A stretch of 64,000 nt of DNA from Cymbidium sinense (GCA_021442155.1 CM038220.1:75317817-75381816), one strand, 5' to 3'. Numbered from the stretch's first letter, positions 24,869-37,335 are shown. Program-made: numbers and translations. The notes: generated by a model not told the origin, from the sequence alone.

Positions 24869-27259
24869 AAGGGGGTAATGTGGTGTGATTGATTGGTGTT
24901 CAAATGATCAACAACACCAAGATCACAAAGCACTAACAACAATTATCTAACCCAAAAGGTGTAGAAAGAATCTGAGCTTAGTGCTCTACTTATGTTAAGG
25001 ACATAAGAGAGGGAAAGAGGAATCTATTAGGGATAGAGTGTGAACCTTCCACTAGGGAAGTAGTTCAAGTCATCCTCAAGGGGATGAGAGGTTTAATTTG
25101 ATTTAAGCCTCGCTGAGGAGGAATTTCCACTAGGGAAAAGGGTTGAATTTTTTTTTTTTTAGATTTGGATTTTGAGATGGGACATGTTGGTTTGCAATGG
25201 ATTGCATTGAGTAGGATCCATGGAGGCCTAGACCTAACTCTGATTTACTAATCCAAAGGGGTAGTCTACTAAACACATAGTAGGACTAGCCAACCAAAGG
25301 GATGCCTTTTTATGCAGTTACTAGGAAGAAAGCGTAGTACTTACATCCTCCAAAGTAGAGACCTTGGTAATCTATTAGCAAGACAACAGATTGAACCCAA
25401 CCTAGGGTGACTATTGAGTGAATGTCGTTGGGGGACTTAGATCAACTCAAAGATAGTCAAGATTAATTTTCATATTTTTTAGATTTGTTTTGATGGATTC
25501 CATTGGTTTGCGATGGATCACACTGAGAAGGAGCTTATATCAACCTAGACCTATCTCAGATTTATTGAACCAAAGGGAGTAGCTTCCCGGCCAATGGGAG
25601 AACTATCCGACCAAATGAGTGCCTTTCAGTTTGCAATGATCAATTGAAGTGAAGAAAGCTCGGGACTCACATCTTCCACTAGAAAAGACCACTATGGGTT
25701 TTTTGGGCAACAAATCAACCTAACTAAGGTCGTGGTTTGCATAACAATCTAGAAAGAATGCTCATAGTCTTACATCTTCCAAAGTGGAATGACGTAACCG
25801 CTTATAGAAAAATAGATTGAACGACCTAAGGGTGACTATGGAGTGAGTCACTGGGGACTTATCTCAACTCGTAAGCCCTATAGGAGTTCTCAACATTGCC
25901 TAAAGATAGGATGCATGCTTGGGAAAGGAGATCTTTGGGGGCTTGAAATTATAATCCATAAGAGAATTAATTTTATTTGTTTATTTAGTTTTTTTTAAAT
26001 GTGGACCCTGTTAGTTTACAAGAGATCAAATTGAGGAGGAGCTTATATCAGCCTAGTCTTATCTTGATTTACCAAGGAGAATCTATGCATCCGAACAAAT
26101 TCTCCAACCATAGGCTAGAAAGGGGACTCCAATCCAAAAGTAACCTAGTGTCTAAATGGGGTCACAAAGGATGATCCAAATAGATGCCCCAGGGATGGGG
26201 CAAGGGCTTAATCCAAAACCCTGGAGAAGATGACATGGCTAGTTATATATCCAATAGGTATTCGGTGGCCAAATCAAGGAGAAAGCATGGGGAATCACAT
26301 CTGCCAAGAGTAGTGTATCTACCGGGTGAGTCGCTATCAGCATAATGAACATCAACCAACCTAAGGTGCCATGCAAATAATAAACCCTAGAAGAAAGCTC
26401 GGGACTCACATCCTCTATAGAGGAATTTAATTGGGGATAGTCTATCTTTGACTCGACAGGTGCTATCCGACCTAGAGTGACTACTGAGTGAATGCCACTG
26501 GGGACTTATCTCAACTCAAATGTAGTCAAGAGGAAAGGAGCCTCTGGGGGACTTATCTTAAACCTTAAATATACTTGACCTACTATGATGATTAATTCAA
26601 GAAGAAAGCACATGGACTCACATCTTCTTAAATAAAATCAACACGAGGTAGCTTACTGGCTGGGAAGTGAAGTCTACCATACTAACAAGGAACTCATTGA
26701 TTTGCAATGGTCAAGTTAGGAAGAAAGCTCGGGGACTCACATCTTCCAAACAAATGGCCACTAGGGAAATATACTAGCAAGGTAGCATGTAGACCCGACC
26801 TAAAGTAGCTAATGAGTGAGTGTCATAAGGGGCTTGCTCCCACATCAAATAGCTCGAGACAAAAAGTTTGTGTTAATTTTTGTGCATGTGTCAAAAGGAA
26901 TACGATGCCTCTAGGGGACTCTTACACCTACCTTAAGACATACTAGGGGATTTTATGAAATGGTGCCACATATGGTAAATAGGATTCCCACTAAGAAAGG
27001 ATGTCGCTTGGGTTCTCTCACATCTTAATTATGCTAATCAAATAGGATGCCTCTCTCTCTTACACCTATTCTAATAGCCGGGAGATTGTGTTTATGTTGT
27101 GAAAGAGGGGTAGGATGCCACTGGGGAACTCTTACGCCTACCCAAAACATGTCATGGCATATTCTCAAGACAAGCAAACAATGCTTCGAAAGAAGAGAAG
27201 ATTTGATGAATGGAATCAAATTTTTGTTCATTTTATTAATAATTATTTTCAAACATGAT
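24869..27259 (-). repeat. Element B 3' untranslated region with degenerate long repeats
   Basis: No coding. On the plus strand, units built of 'gaagaaagctcgggactcacatcttcca' followed some way on by 'gtgactactgagtgaatgccactggggacttatctcaactc' recur near 25,320-25,460, 25,750-25,870, 26,390-26,530 and 26,717-26,850, with extra half units near 25,648, 26,277, 26,608 and 26,990. The spacing is roughly 300-600 bp. This is the stretch between integrase and 3' LTR. Confidence 0.55.
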
Positions 27260-28502
27260 TTATTTCATGGGTAATATTTCTTAGGTTCAGTTACATTGCT
27301 AATTGTGAAAACATAGTTCCCCTTTGTCCAATAATTGATAAGATCCTCCTTGGTAGGCCTTCTCCATGACATAGAGGCCTTCCCAAGTGGGTTCAAACAT
27401 GTCTCCCATCTTTCGATGGAAAACAATTGGTCTTCTTAGGACTAGCACAAGTTCTCCTACTTGGAAAGACCTAAGGCAAACCAACTTGTTGTGAGCCTGA
27501 ATCATTTTGGCCTTGTAGAACTCGAGGTTCTGGCACGCCCGTAGGAAACTTTCCTCCAAACCTTCGAGCTCTTATTACTGCAACTTTGCATTCTACTTTA
27601 TAGCGATCTTGCTATCCAATGCTATCCTTGAGTTGGAGTTCAGGATGTGGTGCGATAAGCCTACAAGGCTTCAACCAACTGCTCATTCTACTATGGTTTG
27701 TTGTCATCAAGAGTCTTCTTCAATATCTGGATGAGAGTTTTGTTGAATGCTTCTGCTAAGCCATTTGCTCTAGGTAGTAGATGGTGGAGTATCTCTAATA
27801 TATACCATGTCTTTTGGTGAAGCTGTTGATCTTCGTGCTTTTGAATGTAGTACCATTATTGAATATAATTCATCGAGGCACCCCGAACATATATATGATA
27901 TGATTCCTAAAAAATTGAAGCACATCTTTGGGCTATGACCTCTCAAGTGGGATGGCTTCTGCCCACTTGGAAAAGTAGTTGATTGCAGCTAAGATGAACT
28001 CATGCACCTTGGAAGAAGAAGAATCGATTGGACCCATAATGTCAGTACCCTAACATTTGAATGGCCATGAGACCAAAGTAGGGTGTAGAATGTTGGGTGG
28101 TTGGTGGAGGACCATACCGTGTACCTGACACTGATGGCATCTCCTAGCTCCATCCATATAGTCAGTAATCATCGAAGGTCAGTAGTATCCTAGTCTCTTG
28201 ATCTTCGTCTTCATCTTTGGACCGTATTGATGTGCTCCACATAGACCTGAATGTACCTCAATTATAATTCCATAGGCTTAGAGTTTATCTAAACAACGTA
28301 ACCACATTTGGTCAAAGGATCGACAGTACAGGGTGCCATCAACGAGAGCGTAGAAGTGAGCTCTCTGTTTCACCTGATGGGCCTGTGACTTTTCTTGAGG
28401 TAGTTTGTCGATGTTCAAGTAATATATGAACAGTTGCTTCCAATCCAGCTCCTTGTCCATTTTGGCAACGATAACCTCCCCTTCAAGAGAAAGTCTCTCC
28501 AT
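27260..28502 (-). pseudogene. Element B integrase relic
   Basis: Read on the minus strand. The frame at 28,502-28,278 holds the start, with DGTLYCRSFDQMWLRCL. A zinc-binding (HHCC-type) end follows near 28,280-28,100 with AHQYGPKMK, GYYWPSM and CHQCQVHG. The catalytic core is marked by DIMGPI, YFSKWAEAIPL and MFGVP (28,060-27,880). The C-terminal SH3-like part lies in the clean frame 27,559-27,299 (LRSFQVGELVLVLRRPI, FEPTWEGLYV, YQGGSYQLL). Several frameshifts lie between these blocks. The family role is insertion of element DNA into the chromosome. Confidence 0.8.
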
Positions 28503-29330
28503 GAGTTCAACATCAATAAGGGATAGGACTTATCTATTTTGGACCCTTATTGAAATTGACTCATCTCTCGGACATGCCAATTCTTTGGCAAGTTTTAAAA
28601 GCATCTACTGCGTTCTCTGGAGGAACCTTGCAGATGGTGACTTCAAGAATTTGGGCCAACGCTTCATGGTATACTCGTAGTAATGAAGCTTGGGTTTGAG
28701 AACCTTGTAGGACGCAATCGGTTGATGACCAAGAATCCCAAAGATATTGATGCTCTTGACACTAATGGCTAACTCGGACCAATCAAAGCCTCATACTCGA
28801 CTTCATTATTGGTGTATAGGTTGGAAAGATAGTATGAGAATCTCATCACATCATGGGGTTAAGAACTATTCTACCCCTATCTTTCACGGGAGAATAGATG
28901 GTGGTGCTTCCCTTTATGAAAAGGCACCATCAAAATACATCTCCCATCGATGGTTGTGCCTCCCTTCATGATTTGTTCATCGGAGATCATCACTAAGTGG
29001 AGAATTAGAAGTGTGGTCTTTAAGAAATCTAGTGCTTGTCCTTTTACTACACGAAGGGGTACAAATGTGATATCAAGCGTGAGAGAATCATGGACCATCG
29101 CAAATGTCAGATAGCATTGGCCATGTCATGAGATCTAGTGGATTTATTCTAGATCAAGTTCACCTTATGAGAAAGCATATAATGTCATAGCTTTTGGATG
29201 CAAAGATCAAAGCTAGGCGTAATGTTTCTCAATAGGTGGATAGTTGCCAGAATAAAGATGGAGGTAGTAGAGTGTTCTCCTTCCCTTCGTCATTGGCTTG
29301 GACAATAGAGTGCCCGAGAGTCATCCAATG
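28503..29330 (-). pseudogene. Element B RNase H region relic
   Basis: Between RT and integrase the minus strand gives broken frames with 'MYFDGAFS'-like (near 28,930), 'SYKVLKPKLHYYEY' (near 28,680) and 'LAKELACPRDESI'-like (near 28,570) peptides, the remains of the tandem RNase H domains of Tat-type pol. The NNEAEYEAL equivalent is damaged (near 28,805-28,830). Frames at 28,877-29,098 and 29,321-29,521 cover parts of it. Non-functional. Confidence 0.6.
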
Positions 29331-30335
29331 TAGTAGTGTAGAGGATGAGTGGCTGCAGGATAGGTAGCTAGAACTGGCGCTTCACCAAAATCTCTTGATG
29401 TCTTCAAGGCATCTTGACACTTATCATCCACTTGAACTTGGTGTCCTTTTTGATAAGTGCTAAAAATGGCTTTCATCTCCTTGATAGGTTGGAGATAAAG
29501 CATCGTAGATACACCAGCCATCCTTGGAAGGATTTAAGTTGAGTTAAACTCTTAGGAGGTGCCATTTCTAAGATAGCTTTGATCTTTTTAGGATCTATTT
29601 CTATTCCCTAGTGTCGGACAACAAACCCAAGAAATTTCCTTGAAGCTACTCCGAATGCACACTTTAGGGGATTCATTTTGAGGTTATATTATCTTAACCA
29701 TTCGAAAACTACTCTCAAGTCAAAGAGATGGTCTTCCTTTTCTCTGCTCTTGACTAGATCATCAACGTAGCACTCAACGATGATGGATGAGTTCATTGAA
29801 GATCTCGAGTCATGGCCTATTGGTATGTAGCACCAACATTTTTAAGGCCGAAAGGCATGACCTTATAACAGAAGATTTCGATCGAAGTTTAGAAAGTAGT
29901 GTTTCTTTTATCTTCAGGAGGCATCTTGATTTGGTTGTAGCTAGATGATCCATCCATGAAAGAGAACACTGCATGAGATGAGATGGTGTCCACCATTAAT
30001 TCTGGTATAAGAAGAGGAAACTCATCCTTAGAGCATGCCTTGTTTAAGTCCCTAAAATCGATGCATATGTGAATTTGGTTATTCTTCTTCTTAACTAGGA
30101 TGACACTGACTAACCAAATAGGATATTTCTCTTCCCTGATGAAACCAACATCAATAAGTTTCTTGACTTCAGAAATGACCTGTTGTTCAATTTCTAATTG
30201 CATGCGTCTAGGAGCTTGCTTAATAGGGGTAGCGTTAGATTCTATTTCTAGCTTGTGGACTATAATGTCAAAAGATAATTCGGGCATCTCTTCATAACTC
30301 CATGCAAAGCAGTCTTTAAACTCAATCAATAGCCT
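29331..30335 (-). pseudogene. Element B reverse transcriptase relic
   Basis: The largest clean pol frame (30,329-29,889) starts with FAWSYEEMPEL, then IKQAPRRM, VKKLIDVGFIRE, VKKKNNQIHICIDFRDLNKA, FPLLIPELMVDTISSH and FMDGSSSYNQIKM. After a frameshift, 'MPFGLKNVGATYQ' (29,855-29,820) and YVDD at 29,769-29,758 follow. These are the palm and fingers motifs of Ty3/gypsy RT, with catalytic aspartates intact. The thumb is decayed. It is clearly related to, but distinct from, the RT of element A (16,624-17,260). Confidence 0.85.
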
Positions 30336-31202
30336 AACTAAGTCATTAGTTTCTTCTTAATTCAGCAAATAACTGATGTACATCGGGCATGGATTTTCTT
30401 CTATCCGGAGGTTGATTTCTTTAAGCTTGTCAATTGTTGAATGAATCTACTCTTAAAATTTTGGTGGTGCCTCTTTGATTTGGAGATCATCTGGATCATT
30501 TGAGGTTTCTAAACACACACTCTCATAAGAGTTAGGGCTGTGTGAAAGAACCTTTCAGACTCCAAATGATTGTAATAACTAGCGGTAATCATTGTCATCG
30601 TTGGACCACTATCAATCTATAGTCTGGTCTTGATTGCTTCCTTGTATTGTTCCATAGCTTTTCAAAGTATCTAACCTTTGCCTGGACCATGTATGAGGAA
30701 CTAAACCTTTATGTATAAGATTATGAACACAAGGTGAGTAAAAGTCATGGGTAATTCCATTAATTCTTTTAAAGTATCCTCCTCAAGTTCTACATCAACT
30801 TTAGGACTTGAGGATGATGATCCCAAAAAGAATCTCTTCTGCTTCATGTCATGAAGACTTAGGGACTTCCTTAACTACTAAACCTTCAACTTTCTGAGAT
30901 GTAAGTGAGGTTAGAGCTAAGGTTCCCAAATCACTAATAGTTTCACATAAACTGATTTGAATACTTTTATCTGAGGCCTCATCTCATCTACCGATCAAAA
31001 AAGTCACCTCCAATGGAACCCACCGAGAGGGGTTGGTTGGTATACTAATCACATTAGACTCATCCTCGAGATTTCCAAGTCTATGTGAATAGTAGGGTAC
31101 TATGAACTGAATGACTCTTGCCGATGGCCAACCGGGGTCTTCCACCTGAACCCTCTCTATTTTTCCTCTCTCCCGGTGGAGGTTGAGCCATCCTACCCAC
31201 AT
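30336..31202 (-). pseudogene. Element B protease-RT linker
   Basis: Broken minus-strand frames contain WPSARVIQFIVPYYSH (31,202-30,984) and 'KLKEINLRIEENPCPMYIS' (about 30,430-30,375), the segment that precedes RT in this lineage. No separate product is expected. Confidence 0.5.
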
Positions 31203-31289
31203 ATCTGTATCATGGAATGAACTACGGGTGGAATGTAATATGCAGATCTATTTCTTCCTCATTTGCCCTTTCTTGTTCACTTGGATTTT

Positions 31290-32010
31290 CATTTTTCTTT
31301 TCTTTTTCTTCATTTTCTTTTCTTTTGATTTTGAATTTGAATTTTGTCCAAGTTCATGAGAAAATATGTTTTGAGGAAGATAGTAGGTTGAATCCTCATA
31401 AATCTCAACCACTCTAACTGAAAATGACTTTTCATCTCCATTGACATGGTATTCAATTCCATCATTTTTGAACTTGATGCACTGATGGAGGGAGGATGGA
31501 ATGATCTTATGATGTATCCAAGGCCTAAAGCAAAGTAGTGAATGAAGTATTGAATCAATGATGTAAAACTTGGCTTAGTCTTCTAGTCACCTATCTCCAA
31601 AGGTAACACTATAGAACCTAAAGCCGCTCACCTTGTTCATTGAATCCTCTCAACATCATTGATCTCCTCGAGTGTGGAGATGTCGATCCTCAAATAGCAA
31701 GGGTCTTTAGACTCATAATGTTCACTGATGCACCTATCCATGAGAACTAAGTCAACCCATGTCAATTATGATGTAGAGGACGTGCTCAAGTCCCCAAAGG
31801 TCTTCATCGAAGGTGATCCCTGAGCTTCTTTTGTGTAATGTGCCTCACTATAGGGTCAAGCTAAGCTAAGCATATTTCGGATCAAGGAGAGCCTTGATTA
31901 ATGATTCTCATCTCTTTGGATAAGACAAGGGCATCATATTGCTTAGCTTAGATGACAACTTTCTAAATGAGAAAGGACATTGTAGTCCACCTTGGGCTAA
32001 TCCTCCACAA
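31290..32010 (-). pseudogene. Element B aspartic protease relic
   Basis: Minus-strand traces include DYNVLSHL (near 31,990), a damaged active-site neighbourhood near 31,730 followed by 'VNIMSLKTL'-like residues (about 31,700), and a tail with VIPSSLHQCIKFKNDGIEY and VNGDEKSFSV (about 31,500-31,400), which is the usual end of the Tat-type protease region. The D-S/T-G motif itself cannot be read with confidence. Many frameshifts. Confidence 0.55.
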
Positions 32011-32068
32011 GCATATCCAAGGGTGGAGAATCCTGTGGTTGGGCTTCTTGATCCTCTATACCAATGAC

Positions 32069-32990
32069 TTATTTTCCTCTATCTTGAGGTGCTTCCCTAG
32101 GAGGTAGAACCTTGCCACTATGGAGGTTGACTTCGGTGATCTCTTGTGGCAGGGTAATGGAAGGTTCCACCTGCACATCAGGCTCACCTACAGCTTCTCC
32201 TATGGGACCCTCAGAATTGGATGATTCCAAGTCTATCTCAAGAGGTGAACCCATAGTATTTAGAGTAGGAAAGTCCAACTCTAAATCAAAAAGAAGAAGA
32301 TTGAAATTGTTATAGTTATTTTGACTTGAAGAGTTCTCATTAGGAATAGAAGAAGATAACCCATCATAAGTGACACAAATGTAATTCAAACTAGCTTTAT
32401 TCTTCAATTTCTAGGATTTATTTGGAGGTACAAAGTAGAAATCAAGTAAGTGAGTGGGGTAAGGGATTTGATGCCCTTATCCTCTGATATAAGAGTTCTA
32501 CTAGCAGAAGAAGAACTAGAAAGTGGAAGAAGTGTGGGAAGGCAATGAGCTGAGGCTGACTCGTGGTGGTTGCGCTACTTGGCTATCCAGGCCGACACAT
32601 GGCCGCTAAGCTCCCCTTTCCTTGGCACCGACAACTTGCAAACCTTCCTTGATGTTGGAGGTTTGAGCCGACTCGTGCACCATCAAGGAAAGCTTCTTGA
32701 TCTTCTGATGATCTTCTTAGAGGTTTTGGATAAAGAAATATCCCAACCTTCTTTAGTTTTGAAGGATCACATGTATCCCCAAGGATTACCCTAATGGAAC
32801 GGATGGTTGTTCCACAAGGTATTCTTTGGGATAACTAAGACCCTTGATGTTATGTTCAAGCCTCCTTAAATGTGAAGCAATCCTCCAAAACATGGCCTAG
32901 CATATGGTAGGGGAAAAGTTAGGATCATGACTTTTGCCTACTTCCTCTCTCAGCTGCAGTAAAAAAGGCTTCTTTAAGAGATTCTTAAAG
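32069..32990 (-). pseudogene. Element B gag C-terminal part and gag-protease border
   Basis: The clean frame 32,407-32,069 begins with NKASLNYICVTYDGLSSS, then an acidic segment, and ends with 'EVNLHSGKVLPP', the L-R/H-S-G-K motif at the gag-protease border. Upstream (32,420-32,990) is a decayed proline- and serine-rich stretch. No CCHC zinc knuckle is seen. Confidence 0.6.
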
Positions 32991-32999
32991 ATTTTTGAT

Positions 33000-34033
33000 T
33001 ACCTCCCTCTTAAATGAATAAGGTTTGTTGCTTATCTAAAAGAGTAGTGGACCATAGCTACTGGGGGGTATCATATCACTGGTATGGTGGTATGGTGGTG
33101 TTGACCATGGAGTCTGTGGAGGCCGTAGGGTCGCCTGGTGGTGGTAAAGGAGGTGGAGGCTACCGAGGTCGGTCTCTGACTAATCTCTCTAGTTGCTTTC
33201 CCTTATCTACCATTATCACTACTCCCTTTCTTCTCATAGACCTTGTTTTGCTTTGGGGCAATCGTCTTAAAAAGGTAACTGCTTTTGGCCTCTCCTTGTA
33301 GACTAGCCTTTTGTTGATTAGCTTCTCAAATATTTTTGATAGTGAAGCCCTTATGAAGAAAGGCCATGGATATTCTTTAAAAAGAATCTCAATGGCATGT
33401 CGCCATACAGCTCATTTCATACTCGTTACACCATCGAGAATATAATCAACAAGGGACTCAGTGTTGTTAGCAATGAGAGATCACCTACAAGTAACCCTTT
33501 TTGAGCTCCAAGAAACCTCTTGATAAAGAGTTGTTCTAACTAGCAAATATCTTTAATCATGTAGTTCAACATACCAATCAAAAGCAATCCCTATTAGGCT
33601 ACTAATGAAGAGAAGCAAAGTCGCTACCATCGCAACAAATGGCCTTAAGTATATGTTGCTTGGTTTCCACCGCCATCAAAGCTTTGAAGGAAGGTGGCAC
33701 AAACCCTTGGGATATTGAATTGCATCAAATTCTTCCAAGTAGGGTCTACCCTTTGGAACCGATGATCCTCCGGGCTTGAGCCAATGCTTCCTTCACTTGC
33801 TGCTCAACCATGGATCTGATGTCTTTTTCTTGTATGGAGGTACTTTCCACTACCTTCCTATACATGCTAGTGCTACCTTGCTCAACTGGAGGTAAGGTCT
33901 TGGTTGGGTCCAAGTCATGCACTAACTCTAGCTGACTAATGTCAATTGTAGTATGATGAACTGCTAGGGCTTATTTTTGAAGTACTAAAATTATTGCTAA
34001 CAAGTCCTCACGTCCATCCTATCTACCGCTCAT
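33000..34033 (-). pseudogene. Element B gag (capsid-like) relic
   Basis: On the minus strand a likely start ATG at 34,033 (MSGR) leads to 'IRSMVEQQVKEALAQARRII' (about 33,830-33,770) and 'GFVPPSFKA-DGGGN' (33,705-33,660), then 'LFIKRFLGAQKGLL' (about 33,530-33,490), SLVDYI-RW (33,450) and 'FLKNIHGLSS' (33,380-33,350). These are the landmarks of the plant retrotransposon gag capsid domain. Frames change at least six times. It would have formed the virus-like particle shell. Confidence 0.75.
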
Positions 34034-34039
34034 CTTTCT

Positions 34040-35632
34040 CTTTCACCTTATGTGAGGTGTTCTAATTGGGTGTCTTCTAATCAACCTCATCACCTTCCGA
34101 CCTTGCTCGAAAGAGATCCTCCGTATCACCATACATACCCCTAAGTCTCCCAACAAATCATCTTCATTGGGATGTAATCTTCTCCTCATCGACCAATCAT
34201 ACCCCAGAATCTCCTTCTTCTTTACAAGATAATGTGTTATTATCTCCTCGAGAGAATGATCAATATGGATGAGAACAAATGATCTCGGCTAACCAATGTG
34301 ATCACTGTCATGAACTGAGAAGCACCGAACCTCGCCTATTGTTGGAGAGTCAATCCTATGAGGACTTTAGTCACTGGAAGAGACACACTCCTGACTATCA
34401 CTAGGTATGAAGGGGGTGACATTTCTAGGAGGTTCCACTATCATTGGTGCAGGTGGGCTATCATCTACCCATCTACAAGAATCGCTCATCTCCACATCCG
34501 GTGAAGTTGGTGAAGGGATGACCACTATGCTTTGGGGTCGCCACTCTCCGCACCACCAGGGCGTAAGGTCAGTAGAGAGCTCGGCCTGCCACAATAGGTG
34601 GTAGATGGAGTAGGATCCTCATAGCCGATCACCAAGGTACGCTCTCCCGGATATGGCCTTCATGCCCTTTGATGGAACTGGAGATGCTATGACATGAATT
34701 GATGATGGCGGATCGGGGGTAGAGCCATATGGTGGAGACACCATCGACTTTCTATGAATAGGAGCTGTCCTCTTGTGGTGACTTGTCTTAGTAAGTAGGA
34801 TGTTGTCATGGTCGCACGGTAGCACCGAAATGGAAAATCATGAGTGCAAAAGCCGAAGGCTATCAACCTCCACCTCTCCCTACTAGTAATATAAGCAGAT
34901 GTATGGGCCTCTTTGGCCCTCTCCTATCGAATATGTTTCCTGACACTACGGGGAATGATAGATCTCATATCAAATTGAGCTTCGGACTCTAAACATTTGT
35001 AAGCTCCGCCAACTTAGCTAAAAGATAATGGAGGCGGTGACCTTTCCCAGTAACATGGCTAATGCTTGACCACTAGTGGAGGTGAATGATCCTCCTACAT
35101 CCTCTCTCTCTGAAAGAGAGGATGAATTTTGTAACCATGTGGTGAAGTCAAAAATAGAACTCCTCAACAGCGTAACCACCTCCATCTCCTTAGCACTAGT
35201 GTGATACTTGATCATGCAATTTTGTTCCTTCATGTGTTGAAGGATGAGAGGAGTGAGAGCTAGACCCATACTCAAAAGTAGGGGAGGCAATCGAGATCGT
35301 GGGGAGCCTTACCCTTAGAGGTGATGAGAGGTGCTAGCCTCACTGGGCAAAGACGAGAAACCATGGGCACAAAATTGGGTTGGTGCTTATAACTAAAAGC
35401 TTGTGTGACTGCCACCGCTTTCCTCTTCAATGAGAGAGACATCATAATCAAGGTAGATTGATCCGGATGACCGCTTCCACCGTGGTCCGACCATGAGGGG
35501 AGTGCCCTCACATGTGATCCTCACCCTCAAATCCCCATCAAATGGATAAGGTGTGTATGATCCAGGGGAAGTTGGCGGTCCAAGGCCAAATCCATGCCAT
35601 GAGGAAAGTGAATACAAACTTCTAGCTACCAT
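34040..35632 (-). pseudogene. Unrecognised coding relic upstream of element B gag
   Basis: Codon-like minus-strand frames precede gag: 35,632-35,393 begins MVARSLYSLSSWHGFGLG, with overlapping short frames at 35,511-35,272, 35,290-35,018, 34,825-34,619 and 34,594-34,367, the last rich in proline, serine and acidic residues. The region is less AT-rich than its surroundings. Some Tat-group elements have an additional ORF before gag, so this may be one, but I recognise no domain. It could also be an N-terminal extension of gag. The reading frame is broken throughout. Confidence 0.35.
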
Positions 35633-35741
35633 TTCATCAACAAAAATAAAGACTAATCGTAGCAGTAATGTGAGAATCGCAAATGGAAATGAGCTTGGAT
35701 CGATTTCATTTTTTGTAGATTTCTAAATTTGAATTTAGAAT

Positions 35742-37335
35742 TTGAACCCACATCCAACATCTTAGAAGTGTTAAGTGGGGTTCAAATGGATTTGAGAAGA
35801 CTTAGAATTTGAATGGAAAGAGGAATTTTTGAATATGAATCCAACTTCAAAAAATTTGGGCATGTTGAAAAGTGGATTCAAATTTTTTTTAGAAGGATGC
35901 ATCCATAGGTTCATTTTGTTTGAATTTAGATTTTTGATTTGAGGACCCTTTCCTTTAACAAATTTGGGTATGTTAAAGTAAGGTTCAATTGATTTTGTTT
36001 TTGATTTGGTGTTTTACTTACTTAGCAAATTTGGGTATGCTAAGTGAAGTGTTTAAAATAATTATTTTGGGAATTATGTTTGATTTGAAAATGAATTCAC
36101 TTTAGCAAATTTAGGTATGCTATGAAGAACCAAGTGTTTTATTTGTTTTTTTGAAAATAGGATTCTTAGCAAGTATGCTAAGAAAATCCTAAGTGTTTCA
36201 TTTGTTTTGATATTTGATTTTGAAAAGTAGATCTTAGCAAATTTGGGTATGCTAAGGAAATCTAATGTGTTTCATTTTTATTTTGTTTTTTTTGATTGAA
36301 AGTGGAGACTTTACTAAAGATGAAGTTCCACTTAATTTTGTGAAATAGAGATTTCACTTAGAAAATTTGAGTATGCTAAATGCAATTCCAAAAGATTGTG
36401 TCAAAATTTTTGTGTTTTGATTTGGTTTTGAAAATGGAAACTTCTCTTTAACAAATTTGGTATGCTAAAGAATGAAGTTCCAAAGGTGTTGAAAATTTTT
36501 GGTTTTGAATTTGGAGACTTCACTTAGCAAATTTGAGTATGCTAAATGAAGTTCCAAATGTTAAAATTTTTTGGTTTTGAATTTGAGACTTCTCTTAGCA
36601 ATTTGAGTATGCTAAATGAAGTTCCAAATGTTTGAAATTTTATTTTGAATTTGGAGACTTCACTTAACAAATTTGAGTATGCTAAATGAAGTTCCAAATG
36701 TGTTTGAAAATTGATTTTGAATTTGGAGACTTCACTTAGCAATTTGAGTATGCTAAATGAAGTTCCAAATGTGTTTGAAAATTTTTTAGTTTAAATTTGG
36801 AGACTTCACTTAGCAAATTTGAATATAATAAATGAAGTTCCAAATGTGTCTTTTTTTTTGAATTTTGAAAATATGATTGTTAAGTTTTGATTTTTTGAAA
36901 AGAAGACTTCCATTTAACAAATGTGGGTATGTAGGAATGGAGGTCAATTTTATTTTTGCAAATGTAAAAAATTTTATTTTATGTGTGATTATTGCTTTTT
37001 GAAAGAGGGAATTCCAACTTAATCATATGTGGATATGTTTAAGTGGGATTTCCAAATGATGTTATTTTTATTTAGGAATGAAATCTTCATTCAATAAATT
37101 TGAGTATATTAAATGAAGATGTTCATATGTGCTTTTGAAAATTTAGTTTTGTTTGAAAATGAAACTTCCATTCAATAGGTGTGAGTGTATTGAATGGAAA
37201 GGTTCATGTGTGCTCTTTTATTTTTATTTTTTTTGAAAGTTTTATTTTTAATTTTGATTTTGATTTTTGGAAAGATGATTGTTCATTTTATTTTGAAAAT
37301 GAAATCTTCATCAAAATGAATTGAAAGAAGATGTT
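35742..37335 (-). repeat. Array of about 18-20 stem-loops in element B leader
   Basis: Successive inverted repeats are spaced roughly 60-110 bp apart. Clear ones are at 35,742-35,785, 35,836-35,880, 35,945-35,984, 36,012-36,059, 36,158-36,191, 36,228-36,264, 36,436-36,481, 36,511-36,557, 36,582-36,617, 36,651-36,697, 36,723-36,768, 36,797-36,843, 36,904-36,945, 37,008-37,053, 37,080-37,123, 37,161-37,205 and 37,301-37,335. The stem ends next to the loop are AGCA/TGCT, AACA/TGTT or AATA/TATT. The loop is mostly AATTTGAGTA or AATTTGGGTA. The spacers are T-rich (ttttgattttgaatttgg). The array lies between the 5' LTR and gag, so it would be in the untranslated leader of the element RNA. Confidence 0.85.

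Noticed and set aside
27034..27274. Overlapping 72- and 75-codon ORFs on both strands
   Set aside because: They lie in the repeat-rich 3' region of element B and are not conserved between repeat units.
35742..37335. CRISPR-like array
   Set aside because: Plant retrotransposon context, repeats are palindromic and diverged, and spacers are low-complexity and of uneven length.
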